A stretch of 64,000 nt of DNA from Acidimicrobiaceae bacterium (GCA_003140595.1 PLKG01000098.1:54081-118080); one strand, 5' to 3'; numbered from the stretch's first letter, positions 54,187-62,633 are shown. A program made the numbers and translations. The notes: generated from the sequence alone by a model not told the origin.

Positions 54187-54492
54187 CTACTGCCCTCCGA
54201 CGACCATGAGCTGGTTCTTGTTGTTGACGCGGAAAAAGAACAGGAGCGGCACGGGGGTCGGTCGATACGAGCGCAATCCGGGTCATCCGCCCGGGCTGGT
54301 AGTCGCCCCGGGGCGGCACCAGAGCGAGAGCGGCTCGACACCTGGTGGGGTGACCTCAACCCAGCGCTCACCCTCCCCGAACGGGACGTCCGCGGTTAGG
54401 GAGAAGCCCAGGGTCTCGGTGTATAAGGCGATGGCTGCATCTTGGTCGGACACCGCGACCAGTACTCGGCCCACCTGCATGAGCTTCGGCAC
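54187..54492 (-). pseudogene. VOC/glyoxalase-family gene with an in-frame stop
   Basis: The frame starts MPKLMQVGRVLVAVSDQDAA, a glyoxalase/VOC domain ('IALYTETLGFSLTADVPFGE', 'WVEVTPPGVEPLSLW'). It hits a TGA at 54283-54285, but the same frame continues with the family ending 'PVPLLFFFRVNNKNQLMVVG' to a TAG at 54187. Without the stop the protein would have about 101 residues, slightly below the usual 110-130. The internal stop makes it a pseudogene or a sequencing error; I see no sign of selenocysteine machinery. It would bind a divalent metal. Confidence 0.7.
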
Positions 54493-54603
54493 GTTGTCTC
54501 CTATCTGAACGGTTCAAGATCATGACGGACGTGTCGCGGGAAACTCATCGCTCCTCTAAAGGCACCGTCACAGGTCTCGCCGAATGCTCCCTAGGGTCGT
54601 CGC

Positions 54604-55380
54604 ATGGCTGACTTCATTGGTGTTGATCTCTGTGGAGCTCAGTTCGAGCGTGTCGACCTCAGCGGCGCGAAGTTCCGCACCGTCGACCTGAGCGACGCCC
54701 GGTTCCGCGCCGTCGACCTGAGCAGGGTCGTGATGCGGAGCGTGGACCTAGTCGACGTCGACATCCACGGCGAGATCCAAAATCTGACGATCAATGGCGT
54801 CGATATCGGGCCCCTGGTCGACGCCGAGCTCAACAGGCGGTATCCCCTCCGGTCCAAGATGCGCCCGACAGACCCAGCAGGCTTCCGGGAGGCGTGGGGC
54901 ATCCTCGCGCGGCTCTGGGGCGAGACCGTCGAACGGGCCCGCCGCCTGCAACCTGAACTGCTGCACGAGTCGGTCGACGGCGAGTGGTCATTCATCGAGA
55001 CGCTGCGCCATCTCGTCTTTGCCACCGACTCCTGGATCACACGGGCGATCCTCGGTGATCCGTCGCCGTGGGACCCTTTGGACCTGCCGTGGGACGAGAT
55101 GCCCGACACGCCGGAGGTGCCCCGCGACCGCGACGCACGACCCTCGCTCGAGGTCGTGCTCGAGCTGCGCCATCGCCGAATGGCCACCGTGCGCCAGGTC
55201 ATCGAAGGTCTTACGGTCGCGACACTCGACGGCGACACCGAACCAGTCGAGGGACCGGGCTGGCCGCAGCCCCGCAGCTACCCAGTGCGCAAGTGCCTGC
55301 TCATCATCCTCAACGAAGAGTGGGAACACCGGCTGTACGCCGAGCGGGACCTGGATGCCCTGGAAGCGCGCAGTCCGTAG
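54604..55380 (+). CDS. pentapeptide-repeat / DinB fusion protein
   Basis: A 258-residue fusion. The first about 50 residues are pentapeptide-like repeats ('FERVDLSGAKFRTVDLSDAR' then 'FRAVDLSRVVMRSVDLVDVD'), each A(D/N)LxX-type, which fold as a right-handed beta-helix. The rest is a DinB/DUF664-type four-helix domain ('SFIETLRHLVFATDSWITRA', 'WDEMPDTPEVPRDRDARPSL', 'IILNEEWEHRLYAERDLDAL') with His positions for a metal. The order pentapeptide-DinB is known among actinobacterial proteins of unknown function. ATG 54604, 112 bases from the VOC pseudogene and divergent from it. A cytosolic protein. Confidence 0.85.
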   Translation: MADFIGVDLCGAQFERVDLSGAKFRTVDLSDARFRAVDLSRVVMRSVDLVDVDIHGEIQNLTINGVDIGPLVDAELNRRYPLRSKMRPTDPAGFREAWGILARLWGETVERARRLQPELLHESVDGEWSFIETLRHLVFATDSWITRAILGDPSPWDPLDLPWDEMPDTPEVPRDRDARPSLEVVLELRHRRMATVRQVIEGLTVATLDGDTEPVEGPGWPQPRSYPVRKCLLIILNEEWEHRLYAERDLDALEARSP

Positions 55381-55585
55381 TGGGGACGCCGGCCGACCTC
55401 TCAGGGCCCTGCCTTGTCGGATCACTGGTCACAACCGAACCTTCCAGCTGAGCTGGTGCCGGGGGCCCGGGTTGATACAGAACCGCACACCGAATACCGA
55501 CTCGTGCCCTTTGTCGGGACATGCAGATCGAGACGGTTCCGCGAAGTGACAGTCACCGGCCAGTCTCCCCGGGACTCAGTGTGTC

Positions 55586-56770
55586 CTAAGCGTCTCTCGT
55601 CATCATCCGCCATGCTCCGAGAACCGTCCAACCCACGAGCCACGCGACGATGACCAAGGCGGCCCAGGTGACCGACTCCGGCACCAGCAAGGGATTCCCC
55701 TGTCCGCCACCCGGACCGCCGCCACCTCCTCCGAACACGGGAAGGCCCCCCGGTGTCAAGTGGGCCATGGCAACGCCGACAATCGAACGCTGCAGGTTCA
55801 ACAGGTGGGCGATTCGTGCTCGGGAGAATAGGGGCGTGAGGATGATCTCGAGCACGATCATCAATATCACCGGGACGGTTCTCTGCCCGAGCAGCGATGC
55901 GAGTCCGAGTCCGACAATGAACCCGATGACTGCCTCGAGCTCTATCCACAGCCCCGTTCTGATCATCAAGGAATCCGACGGGTAGAGAAAGTCGCTGGAG
56001 TAATTCGTATAGTTCTGCCGCGCGATCAGGATGGCGGCGGCTTTGAGTTGGGCGGGCGTAACGGTGGCCTGCCCGGGACCCTGAGACCCGGGAGCTGCCT
56101 TGACGATCGGGCCGTTGGGGCCGCACGGAACGCTGTTGATTGCCGCGGGGACCGGAGAAGACGGTCCGGTGAAGAAGCCGAAGTCGCAGATGACCTGTTT
56201 CGGATGGTCCCCCGCCCAGTTCTCGAATGCAGAGCGGGAAAGCCCGGCTGGCACGTTCGTGCCGTCGTAGTTCAGTCTCGTCGGAGCCGCGAAGACGCAC
56301 ACCGAGCACACGATGATGAACCCGGCCGCCACCAAGGGCATGACGATGGCAAGGCCAGCGGGGATCCGGGCTAGGTAAAGGGCCAAACGCGAGCGGCCCG
56401 TCACGACCAGGTGGCGGAACATCCCTTCGGTGAGGTCGACCGAGCCTGCCGTGCAGCCCAACGTTGCGGCGACGATGAAGCCGAACACGTAAAGCACGCC
56501 CGCGCAAAGGCTCGTGTAGATGTCGTAGCCGCCGGCCGGCCCGTAGGACTTCGGAGCGATGGCATGTGCGAGCAGCCGCACGACGAGGAAGACGGTGGGG
56601 ATTCCGATGTTCACCACGATTAGGGCGATCATGAGCCCGCGCCGCTTGCGCAACTCCATGATTCTCGTGGCGATCATTGAGCCGGTGGGTATCGGTGAGC
56701 CCCGACGGTCACGCACGGCGTCTGCCGGCACAGTTGCCACGCTCGCGGTTGGCAGTGCAGGTGTCCTCAT
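55586..56770 (-). CDS. ABC-2-type transporter permease
   Basis: A 394-residue membrane protein with six helices ('GLMIALIVVNIGIPTVFLVV', 'LYVFGFIVAATLGCTAGSVD', 'IVMPLVAAGFIIVCSVCVFA', 'ELEAVIGFIVGLGLASLLGQ', 'VPVILMIVLEIILTPLFSRA', 'TWAALVIVAWLVGWTVLGAW'). Two large loops are extracytoplasmic, the second a Gly-rich tail 'GGGGGGPGGG'. The topology and length fit an ABC-2 exporter subunit. It overlaps the ATPase gene by 4 bases (ATGA, 56767-56770). Likely exports a drug, lipid or polysaccharide. Confidence 0.85.
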   Translation of the reverse strand: MRTPALPTASVATVPADAVRDRRGSPIPTGSMIATRIMELRKRRGLMIALIVVNIGIPTVFLVVRLLAHAIAPKSYGPAGGYDIYTSLCAGVLYVFGFIVAATLGCTAGSVDLTEGMFRHLVVTGRSRLALYLARIPAGLAIVMPLVAAGFIIVCSVCVFAAPTRLNYDGTNVPAGLSRSAFENWAGDHPKQVICDFGFFTGPSSPVPAAINSVPCGPNGPIVKAAPGSQGPGQATVTPAQLKAAAILIARQNYTNYSSDFLYPSDSLMIRTGLWIELEAVIGFIVGLGLASLLGQRTVPVILMIVLEIILTPLFSRARIAHLLNLQRSIVGVAMAHLTPGGLPVFGGGGGGPGGGQGNPLLVPESVTWAALVIVAWLVGWTVLGAWRMMTRDA

Positions 56771-57813
56771 TCCTGGGCCCCCAGCCGACTCGTAACCTGC
56801 AGGAACCACGATTCGAGCGACGCCTGGATCTCCTGAAGCCGATACACCGAGATACCGCCGGCCACTAGGACACGGTTGATCTCGGCGATGACATCGCGCG
56901 TCGTCCCGGCCGGCAAGCTGATGCCGAGGCCCAGAGACCCGACTTCGATGTTGGCCCCGATGCGGGTGGCGTCGATGAGACTCCGGGCTCGATCAGGCTC
57001 GGAGCATTCGACCTGGAGTGCAAGGCTTGCTCCCGCCAGCAATTCCGAGATCGGTCCCTGCCGAACCACCTTGCCCCGGTCCACGATCGCAACGGCATCA
57101 CAGGTCCTCTCGACCTCGTCGAGGAGATGGGAGGACAGCACAACCGTGCGGCCCTCGGCCACGAGCGAGATGATCATCTCTCGCATGTCGGCCATGCCCG
57201 CCGGGTCGAGACCGTTCATGGGCTCATCCAAGATGAGCAGTTGGGGGTCCCCGATCAGACACGCGGCGACGCCGAGACGTTGGCGCATGCCCATCGAGTA
57301 CTTCGACACCTTGTCATCGGCGCGGTGAAGTATGCCGACGCGCTCGAGAGCCGGTCTGATGCGATCGCGGGCGCCTGGTCCGCGAGCCGCAGCGAGGATC
57401 TGGAGGTTCTGCCTGCCCGTCAGATGGCCGTGGAACCGAGGTTCGTCGACAATGGCGCCGACTCGCGCCAGTGCCAGATCGCGATGCTTGGGGACCGGGT
57501 ATCCGAGAAGAGACATGGTGCCGGCGTCAGCGTGCGTCAGCCCCAACAGCACTCGAATCAAGGTGGTCTTGCCGGCGCCGTTGGGACCGAGGTAGCCGAA
57601 CGCGCATCCTCTCGGGACGAGAAGCTCGACATTGTTCACCGCCACGTTCTCGCCGAATTGCTTGGTCAGCCCGTGGGTCTCTACGGCCCAGCGACTCTCG
57701 GTTTGATGCTCGAAGGTGTCAGGGTCGGTAACGGTGCTCGTTTGTTGTCCTTTCCGCGATCGTCGCGCTGACGGGCTGCACCCTAACGGGGTCGCCCGCG
57801 TTTGTCCCGACAC
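56767..57813 (-). CDS. ABC transporter ATPase (DrrA-type)
   Basis: A 348-residue ATPase of ABC-2 exporters. Walker A is 'GYLGPNGAGKTTLIRVLLGL', the signature is 'SKYSMGMRQRLGVAACLIGD', Walker B is 'LLILDEPMNGLDPAGMADMR' and the His loop is 'VVLSSHLLDEVERTCDAVAI'. A C-terminal about 80-residue extension ('LIDATRIGANIEVGSLGLGI') is usual in this class. The start is uncertain: GTG 57813 leaves a basic lead of about 40 residues. It is divergent from the glycosyltransferase, with a 370-base gap between them. Confidence 0.92.
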   Translation of the reverse strand: MSGQTRATPLGCSPSARRSRKGQQTSTVTDPDTFEHQTESRWAVETHGLTKQFGENVAVNNVELLVPRGCAFGYLGPNGAGKTTLIRVLLGLTHADAGTMSLLGYPVPKHRDLALARVGAIVDEPRFHGHLTGRQNLQILAAARGPGARDRIRPALERVGILHRADDKVSKYSMGMRQRLGVAACLIGDPQLLILDEPMNGLDPAGMADMREMIISLVAEGRTVVLSSHLLDEVERTCDAVAIVDRGKVVRQGPISELLAGASLALQVECSEPDRARSLIDATRIGANIEVGSLGLGISLPAGTTRDVIAEINRVLVAGGISVYRLQEIQASLESWFLQVTSRLGAQE

Positions 57814-58183
57814 CTAACCGAGGAAAAGTCGCTGGGCGGAGGTCTTTGCATCCTCCATTGTCACGACACTCGTGATGTGTGGCAATCAGGGATGACCCTG
57901 ACCCTTCCCCTACTCGAGAATTCGCTCGCGACGAAATGGCTGGGCCGCTCGGGATCCGGACGAGGCACCACATGGTCGCGCTGACACCTTCGCGCTCTCG
58001 GAGGGGGGCACGAACAGATTGCCGCACCTATATCGACCACCGGTACCGAGGTGGGCGTACCGATCAGACAGGGTTCCGGTGATCCGCCCGACAGGCGCTC
58101 CCGCCGATCATCTGCTCTGTCGGCTCGACGGCAACGACAGACGAGCGTGGCGCAGATCAGCTATCTCTGTAGCCTCGGGTTCC
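57814..58183. other. 370-base divergent intergenic region
   Basis: The gap between the ABC-2 ATPase and glycosyltransferase genes. Open frames run through it but without start signals. It should contain promoters for both genes. I find no convincing dyad or hairpin. The frame of the glycosyltransferase is open back to 58019, without protein-like sequence. Confidence 0.3.
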
Positions 58184-59383
58184 GTGCGCGTCCTGGCCGC
58201 TTGCTCCCTTGGCGGTGCCGGTCACTTCAACCCGCTTGTTCCGTTTCTTGAAGCAGCGCAGCGTCGAGGTGACGAGACACTCGTGATAGGGCCGCCCGCG
58301 ATGGATGAGCTGGTGACCGCCAGCGGGTTCTCGTTCCAGCGCGGTGCTGAGCCGTCCGATGCCGACATCGCGTCCATTAGGGAGAAGTTCCTCGTTGTGT
58401 CTCGCGCTGAGGCGCTCGTGCTGGGTAACCGGGAGCTCTTCGGGCGACTGGCCGCTAGGGCCATGCTGCCTTCGATGGAGCAGACCTACCACGATTGGGT
58501 CCCGCAGCTGATCCTGCGCGAGCCGTGCGAGTACGCCTCGGTTATCGCCCAGCCACCTGGTCAGGCTGTGACCGCGCAGGTCGCCATCTCTCTCGCCGAG
58601 GCTGAAGCCGCGTCGATCGTTGCAGCAGGCCCCGCTTTGGAGGAGCACCGCAGGGGAGTGGTCGACGAGCTGTGGGCCAGCCCGTATCTGACCTGCTTCC
58701 CGGAGTCTCTGGACCCCTCGCCTTTTCCTACGACAATCCGGTTCTGCCACAGTGCGCGGGCGTCGTTGCGGCCACTTCCTGCCTGGTGGGACAGTGCCGA
58801 CACCCCGCTTGTCTATGTGAGCTTCGGAACCGTGCTTGGGAACATTTCGATAGCCGCCGACGTGTATCGAACGGCCATGGCCGCCGTCGATGGGCTCGGC
58901 GTCCGGGTACTGCTGACCGTCGGTCGGGGGTTTGATCCTTCACGACTCGGTTCCCTGCCTTCGAACGTCCACGTCGAGCCATGGGTGGACCACGCCGATG
59001 TGCTCGCCGAAGCCGACGTCGTAGTCTGTCACGGGGGCTCCGGGACGGTCTGCGGCGCTCTAGCAGTCGGAGTGCCGCTGGTCATGGTGCCGCGCTTCGC
59101 CGACCAGTTCGAAAACGCCAGGCGGATCACAGACGCGCGAGCCGGCCGCACCGTGGAGCTGAGGACCGCACTGGAGACAAGAAGCCAGCCCCACCTCGAC
59201 GAGGAACACGAGTCGCGCCGGATCCGGGTCGCTGTGGAGGAAGTGCTGTCAAACCCTTCATACCAGCGACACGCCGGTCGCCTCGCCCGCGAGATGAGGG
59301 CATGGCCCACGGCCGAGGAAGTCCTCGCTCGGCTGTCGGCTCAAACCAACATCGCTGAGCCAATCCAGCCGAAGACGCCGTGA
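58184..59383 (+). CDS. UGT/MGT-type glycosyltransferase
   Basis: A 399-residue GT-B glycosyltransferase. The N-terminal 'VRVLAACSLGGAGHFNPLVP' carries the conserved His near the acceptor, and the C-terminal donor-binding motif is 'VVCHGGSGTVCGALAVGVPL' and 'MVPRFADQFENARRI'. 'PLVYVSFGTVLG' opens the C-terminal domain. This is the class that glycosylates macrolides, polyketides or other small molecules with nucleotide sugars. Start GTG 58184 fits the family. Next to an exporter operon on the opposite side, it could belong to resistance or natural product modification; that is inference. Confidence 0.9.
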   Translation: MRVLAACSLGGAGHFNPLVPFLEAAQRRGDETLVIGPPAMDELVTASGFSFQRGAEPSDADIASIREKFLVVSRAEALVLGNRELFGRLAARAMLPSMEQTYHDWVPQLILREPCEYASVIAQPPGQAVTAQVAISLAEAEAASIVAAGPALEEHRRGVVDELWASPYLTCFPESLDPSPFPTTIRFCHSARASLRPLPAWWDSADTPLVYVSFGTVLGNISIAADVYRTAMAAVDGLGVRVLLTVGRGFDPSRLGSLPSNVHVEPWVDHADVLAEADVVVCHGGSGTVCGALAVGVPLVMVPRFADQFENARRITDARAGRTVELRTALETRSQPHLDEEHESRRIRVAVEEVLSNPSYQRHAGRLAREMRAWPTAEEVLARLSAQTNIAEPIQPKTP

Positions 59384-59493
59384 CAACCCATCTGTACGGC
59401 CGGTGCGGGACTGCCGTAGGCCCCGCACCGCGCACCGATCTCGGAACCGCGATTGCTGGCAGACTCAGATTGTGACATTTCGGCGACGCACGC

Positions 59494-60108
59494 TCAACGC
59501 GTCCTGACCAGCTCGAATGCCACGACGAACAAGAAGCCAATCGTTCCTGCGTAGAAGGCTCTCTCGACGACGCCGAAATAGTGGCGCATCGACTCGCTTC
59601 GCCGGGCTGCACCCATCGAGATCAGGCAGACGAGCATCGCAATCCCGAGTCCGGCGATCGGCCCGCGTGCGTGCACCCATACGTTCGATCTACCGAGATC
59701 GGTCCCCAGCCGCAGTGCAGCAAGCGTGGCGCCTCCGAACGCCGCGAGCGCGAGCAATCCGTGCCAGCGGCCGGACTCGGTGCGTGCGGCGCCCGGAACG
59801 TCCATTGGGAACCAACTGATGGCGAGACGTGCTGCACCGAAGATCACGAGGAAGAGGACAACGAGCGGAGCACCACCGATGCCGAGCTCCGAGATTCCGA
59901 TCGCGGCAGCGATGGCGGCGATTCCCATCGCGATTGTCTGGACCCGATAACCGAGCCGGTAGGAAGTGATCCCGTACTGGCTCACTGGATTCGTGAGCGG
60001 CGAGAGTCCAGTGGGAAGCACGTGAAGAACGACGAGTGTCAGCAGACATGACGCCGAACCGGCGATTGCGATCGAACCCGTGACGGTGAAAACCTCTGGA
60101 CTTGTCAC
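59494..60108 (-). CDS. DUF998 family membrane protein
   Basis: A 204-residue protein with six helices and the DUF998 pattern: 'TLVVLHVLPTGLSPLTNPVS', 'QYGITSYRLGYRVQTIAMG', 'VVLFLVIFGAARLAISWFPM', 'GLLALAAFGGATLAALRLG'. The loop 'SQYGI(T)...YR' is the family signature. Function is unknown. GTG 60108 is the likely start; the open frame continues upstream over the DUF664 remnant without protein character. It ends close to the glycosyltransferase stop (110 bases apart) and is convergent. Confidence 0.8.
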   Translation of the reverse strand: MTSPEVFTVTGSIAIAGSASCLLTLVVLHVLPTGLSPLTNPVSQYGITSYRLGYRVQTIAMGIAAIAAAIGISELGIGGAPLVVLFLVIFGAARLAISWFPMDVPGAARTESGRWHGLLALAAFGGATLAALRLGTDLGRSNVWVHARGPIAGLGIAMLVCLISMGAARRSESMRHYFGVVERAFYAGTIGFLFVVAFELVRTR

Positions 60109-60197
60109 GAAAAGGAAGGTTACGCCTGGTGCTTGCGAAGGCTCGCGCCTACGCGCGAAAACAGAACGCCGCCCCCAACACCGGGAAGCGCAGAACG

Positions 60198-60590
60198 TCA
60201 CTCCCCCGTTGTGCCGTCGAGCAGCTCTCGCGTCGCGTCGGCGTGTCCCGCGTGCCGAGCAGTCTCGTTGATCGGGTGGAGCAGCACCCAACGCAGATAC
60301 TTGCCTTGGCCTCCACATCCGCGGCAAGGCTCCGTGAGTGACATCGCCCGGACTGCAGCGTCGGTGGCCTCGCCCCGCTTGCGGTAGGGGGTCAGAGCGG
60401 CTTCGATGCTCAGCTCCGGGCCCGGCCTGAACTCGGCCTCCTCCCTGGTCACCTCCTCGCCGAACTTGCGGAAGGGCGTGCAGTGATACCAAGAGCGGGC
60501 GCGGCTAGTCTTCTCGCCGTCGCGCCGCGCGGCGCCGCAAGTGTAGGAGCCGACCTTGCCCTCGATGCGGCGGACCTGCTCAGCGCATGG
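60198..60590 (-). pseudogene. DUF664/DinB-type gene fragment
   Basis: The minus strand reads 'TREEAEFRPGPELSIEAALT', 'PYRKRGEATDAAVRAMSLTE', 'YLRWVLLHPINETARHAGHA' then 'DATRELLDGTTGE', the C-terminal half of a DUF664 (mycothiol-transferase-like) protein. It normally has an N-terminal half with another His; here the frame upstream reads 'EQVRRIEGKVGSYTCGAARR' and 'RARSWYHCTPFRKFGEEV' up to the tRNA-like sequence, which is unrelated. No proper start is seen. The gene was probably cut by insertion at the tRNA-like site. Confidence 0.55.
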
Positions 60591-60609
60591 CAGCTGTGAG
60601 TTCGGTTTC

Positions 60610-60679
60610 TGGCAGCCCCAACGGGATTCGAACCCGTGTCTCCACCCTGAGAGGGTAGATTCATGCCCAGGTCACGGCT
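60610..60679 (-). tRNA. degenerate tRNA-Glu(CTC)-like sequence, probable attachment site
   Basis: The minus-strand 3' two thirds is a good tRNA-Glu: anticodon stem CTACC/GGTGG with loop CTCTCAG (anticodon CTC), T-arm ACGGG-TTCGAAT-CCCGT, acceptor TGGGGCT, then G and an encoded CCA. The 5' part is abnormal: acceptor AGCCGTG fits only with wobbles and a mismatch, and the D-arm is just 14 bases. The whole is 70 bases. It looks as if the 5' part was replaced, typical of recombination at the 3' end of a tRNA gene. The tyrosine recombinase gene starts 45 bases to the right. Confidence 0.6.
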
Positions 60680-60723
60680 ACCTTTTCTTGCCTCGTGCGT
60701 TCCCCGTGCATTAGTGTCGGACC

Positions 60724-61824
60724 ATGGCCAGCAAGTACAGGACGAGGAGGGCCTTCGGGGGTGTCCGTCGCCTGCCCTCGGGGCGCTACCAGGCGACGTA
60801 CTGGCACAACGGCAAGCAATTCAAGGGTGAAAGCACCTTCGGCGCCAAGGCGGACGCTCACAAGTGGCTCACCATCGTCGAGGCCGATCTCCACCGGGGC
60901 CAGTGGATGGAAGCTTCGAAAACCCAGGACACCACTTTTTCTGAATACGCACAGGCCTGGATTGCTCGACGTTCGGGAACCAAGCTGAGGGCGACGACCG
61001 AAGCAAAGTACCGCGGGCTGCTCGATCGCCACATCTTGCCGACCTTTGGCGACTGCAACTTGTCCGAGATCGACCCGGATCGGGTCGAGGCTTGGTATTA
61101 CCCGCTCAAGCGCCAGCACCCTCCGACCGCAGCCGGTGCGTACCGGCTGATGGCGACGATCTGCAACACGGCCGTCAGGATGGACGTGATCGCAAAGTCA
61201 CCTTGCCGCGTCGAAGGTGGCGCCACGGAGGCTTCCACAGAGCGTCCGGTCATAACCCGGGACGAGCTGCAGTGGGCCGTCGACTCCGTGCCTGATCGTT
61301 ACCGGGCAGCGCTCTTGTTGGCGGCCTGGTGCCAATTGCGCCGGAGCGAAGTGCTGGGGCTGCAACGAGGCGATATCGACCTCGATGCGGGCTCGATCCA
61401 CGTCCGTCGAGCCTGGGTCGTGGCTCCTGACGGCAAGCGTTGCCAGCAGGGTCCGAAGACCGAGGCAGGTGACAGAACGCTGTACATGACCGAAGACGTG
61501 CGTACGGCACTGCGAGCGCACCTTGCGACCTATGTCGGACCGCAGGCGAGCGCCTGGCTCTTCCCGAACAAGGACGGCACTGCACCTGTCATCCATCGGA
61601 CCTTCTCCCGTGTGTGGGAGCGGGCTCGACGGGTCTCCGGCCGCGAGGATCTTCGCTTCCACGACCTCAGACATTCGGGCTTGACATGGTTTGCTCAAGC
61701 TGGCGCCACCCAGGCGGACCTGATGCACCAGGCCGGCCACGCAAGCCCAGCGGCAGCTAGCCGGTATCAGCACGCCGAAGCTGAGCGGGCCAAGATGCTG
61801 GTCGCGAAAATGGCCGCGCCGTAG
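60724..61824 (+). CDS. int: tyrosine recombinase / phage-type integrase
   Basis: A 366-residue site-specific recombinase. The N-terminal arm ('YRTRRAFGGVRRLPSGRYQA') and SAM-like core-binding domain (about 70-165) precede the catalytic domain. The catalytic residues are Arg206 ('CQLRRSEVLGL'), Lys245 ('GPKTEAGDR'), His313 and Arg316 ('RFHDLRHSGL'), His339 ('HQAGHASP') and Tyr348 ('ASRYQHAEA'). All are present, so it should be active. It lies beside a tRNA-Glu-like site, the usual target of such integrases. The gene points away from the tRNA-like end. Probable actinobacterial integrative element or prophage enzyme. Confidence 0.94.
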   Translation: MASKYRTRRAFGGVRRLPSGRYQATYWHNGKQFKGESTFGAKADAHKWLTIVEADLHRGQWMEASKTQDTTFSEYAQAWIARRSGTKLRATTEAKYRGLLDRHILPTFGDCNLSEIDPDRVEAWYYPLKRQHPPTAAGAYRLMATICNTAVRMDVIAKSPCRVEGGATEASTERPVITRDELQWAVDSVPDRYRAALLLAAWCQLRRSEVLGLQRGDIDLDAGSIHVRRAWVVAPDGKRCQQGPKTEAGDRTLYMTEDVRTALRAHLATYVGPQASAWLFPNKDGTAPVIHRTFSRVWERARRVSGREDLRFHDLRHSGLTWFAQAGATQADLMHQAGHASPAAASRYQHAEAERAKMLVAKMAAP

Positions 61825-61829
61825 CCCTA

Positions 61830-61880
61830 GAACACTAATATAAGTCTTCTTGCCTTGAGAGCCGGGAACACTTATACTTG
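61830..61880 (+). promoter_or_regulatory. direct repeats GAACACTnATA upstream of the wHTH gene
   Basis: Two copies, GAACACTAATATAAG (61830-61844) and GAACACTTATACTTG (61866-61880), 36 bases apart, lie between the integrase stop and the ATG at 61885. They are AT-rich in a GC-rich setting; the second overlaps the likely leader. The first, ending in TATAAG, could also supply a promoter. AbiEi-type antitoxins bind repeats in their own promoters, so these are operator candidates. Confidence 0.5.
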
Positions 61881-61884
61881 CAGC

Positions 61885-62544
61885 ATGACGGTAGAAATGG
61901 AGCGGCCCAAGACACGAAGGTGGGGCGAGGCCACCTCTCGCGCCGTCCGGCTCCTCGCGGTCCGCACCGTCCCCACGTTGCAGGTCGACCTCGCAAGGGA
62001 ACTCGGCATCACCCAGCCGCGCGTCTCACAGATCGGAAGACTCCTCGCAACCGAGGACGTCAGGTTCGCGGACGTGCACGAGGCGGACCAACGCGCCCGG
62101 CTGGTTCTTCTATACGCGCTCCATCACGCTCCAGCGGTCGTGACCGAGACACTCTGGTACGACATCGACCCCTCACACGAACAGGTCGCCCGTGCCGTTG
62201 CCTACCTCGTAGAAGCCGGCGCCGTGGCAGTCGTCTCAGCCGACGCCGCCCCCGACTTCGTCGCTCCTTGGCGGTCGCCGACGCTAACGGTGATCTACAC
62301 CAACCTCGACGCGCCGCTCGACTCGGCCGGCTTCGTCCCCGCCATGGCCAGGGGCGAGGCGAGCATCGTCCTCCGCCACGTGTCCGACCCGAGCCTGCTC
62401 GAACCATGGCAAGCCCCGAGGGAGGCGCCATTCCCCCTTGCGCACCCGTTGCAGCAGATATGGGACCTGCGTGACCTCGGCGGAGAGGACAGGTTCGAGG
62501 CCTCCGAGCGGCTCATGCGCCGCGTCGTGATGGGCACCCTATGA
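61885..62544 (+). CDS. AbiEi-like winged-helix antitoxin (type IV TA-like)
   Basis: A 219-residue protein. An N-terminal wHTH ('VPTLQVDLARELGITQPRVS', 'QIGRLLATEDVRF') is followed by a middle wHTH-like part ('LWYDIDPSHEQVARAVAYLV', 'EAGAVAVVSADAA') and a C-terminal domain ending 'PLAHPLQQIWDLRDLGGEDR', which resembles AbiEi antitoxins (a 'PLQ..WDL' helix). The next gene encodes an AbiEii-type nucleotidyltransferase, the usual partner. ATG 61885 (MTVEMERPK) is the sensible start; its AT-rich leader holds two direct repeats. The stop TGA at 62542 overlaps an ATG. It may repress its operon. Confidence 0.7.
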   Translation: MTVEMERPKTRRWGEATSRAVRLLAVRTVPTLQVDLARELGITQPRVSQIGRLLATEDVRFADVHEADQRARLVLLYALHHAPAVVTETLWYDIDPSHEQVARAVAYLVEAGAVAVVSADAAPDFVAPWRSPTLTVIYTNLDAPLDSAGFVPAMARGEASIVLRHVSDPSLLEPWQAPREAPFPLAHPLQQIWDLRDLGGEDRFEASERLMRRVVMGTL

Positions 62545-62633
62545 AGGTGGCAATGCGACAAACCGTCCCGCAACCGGTGGCGGAGGAACGATGACGGCGG
62601 GCGACTGCAGGGGCCGCGATGCTGGGAGATCCC

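Noticed and set aside
54283-54285. Possible selenocysteine codon in the VOC gene
   Set aside because: No Sec hairpin follows and the family has no Sec at this place; a nonsense mutation is simpler.
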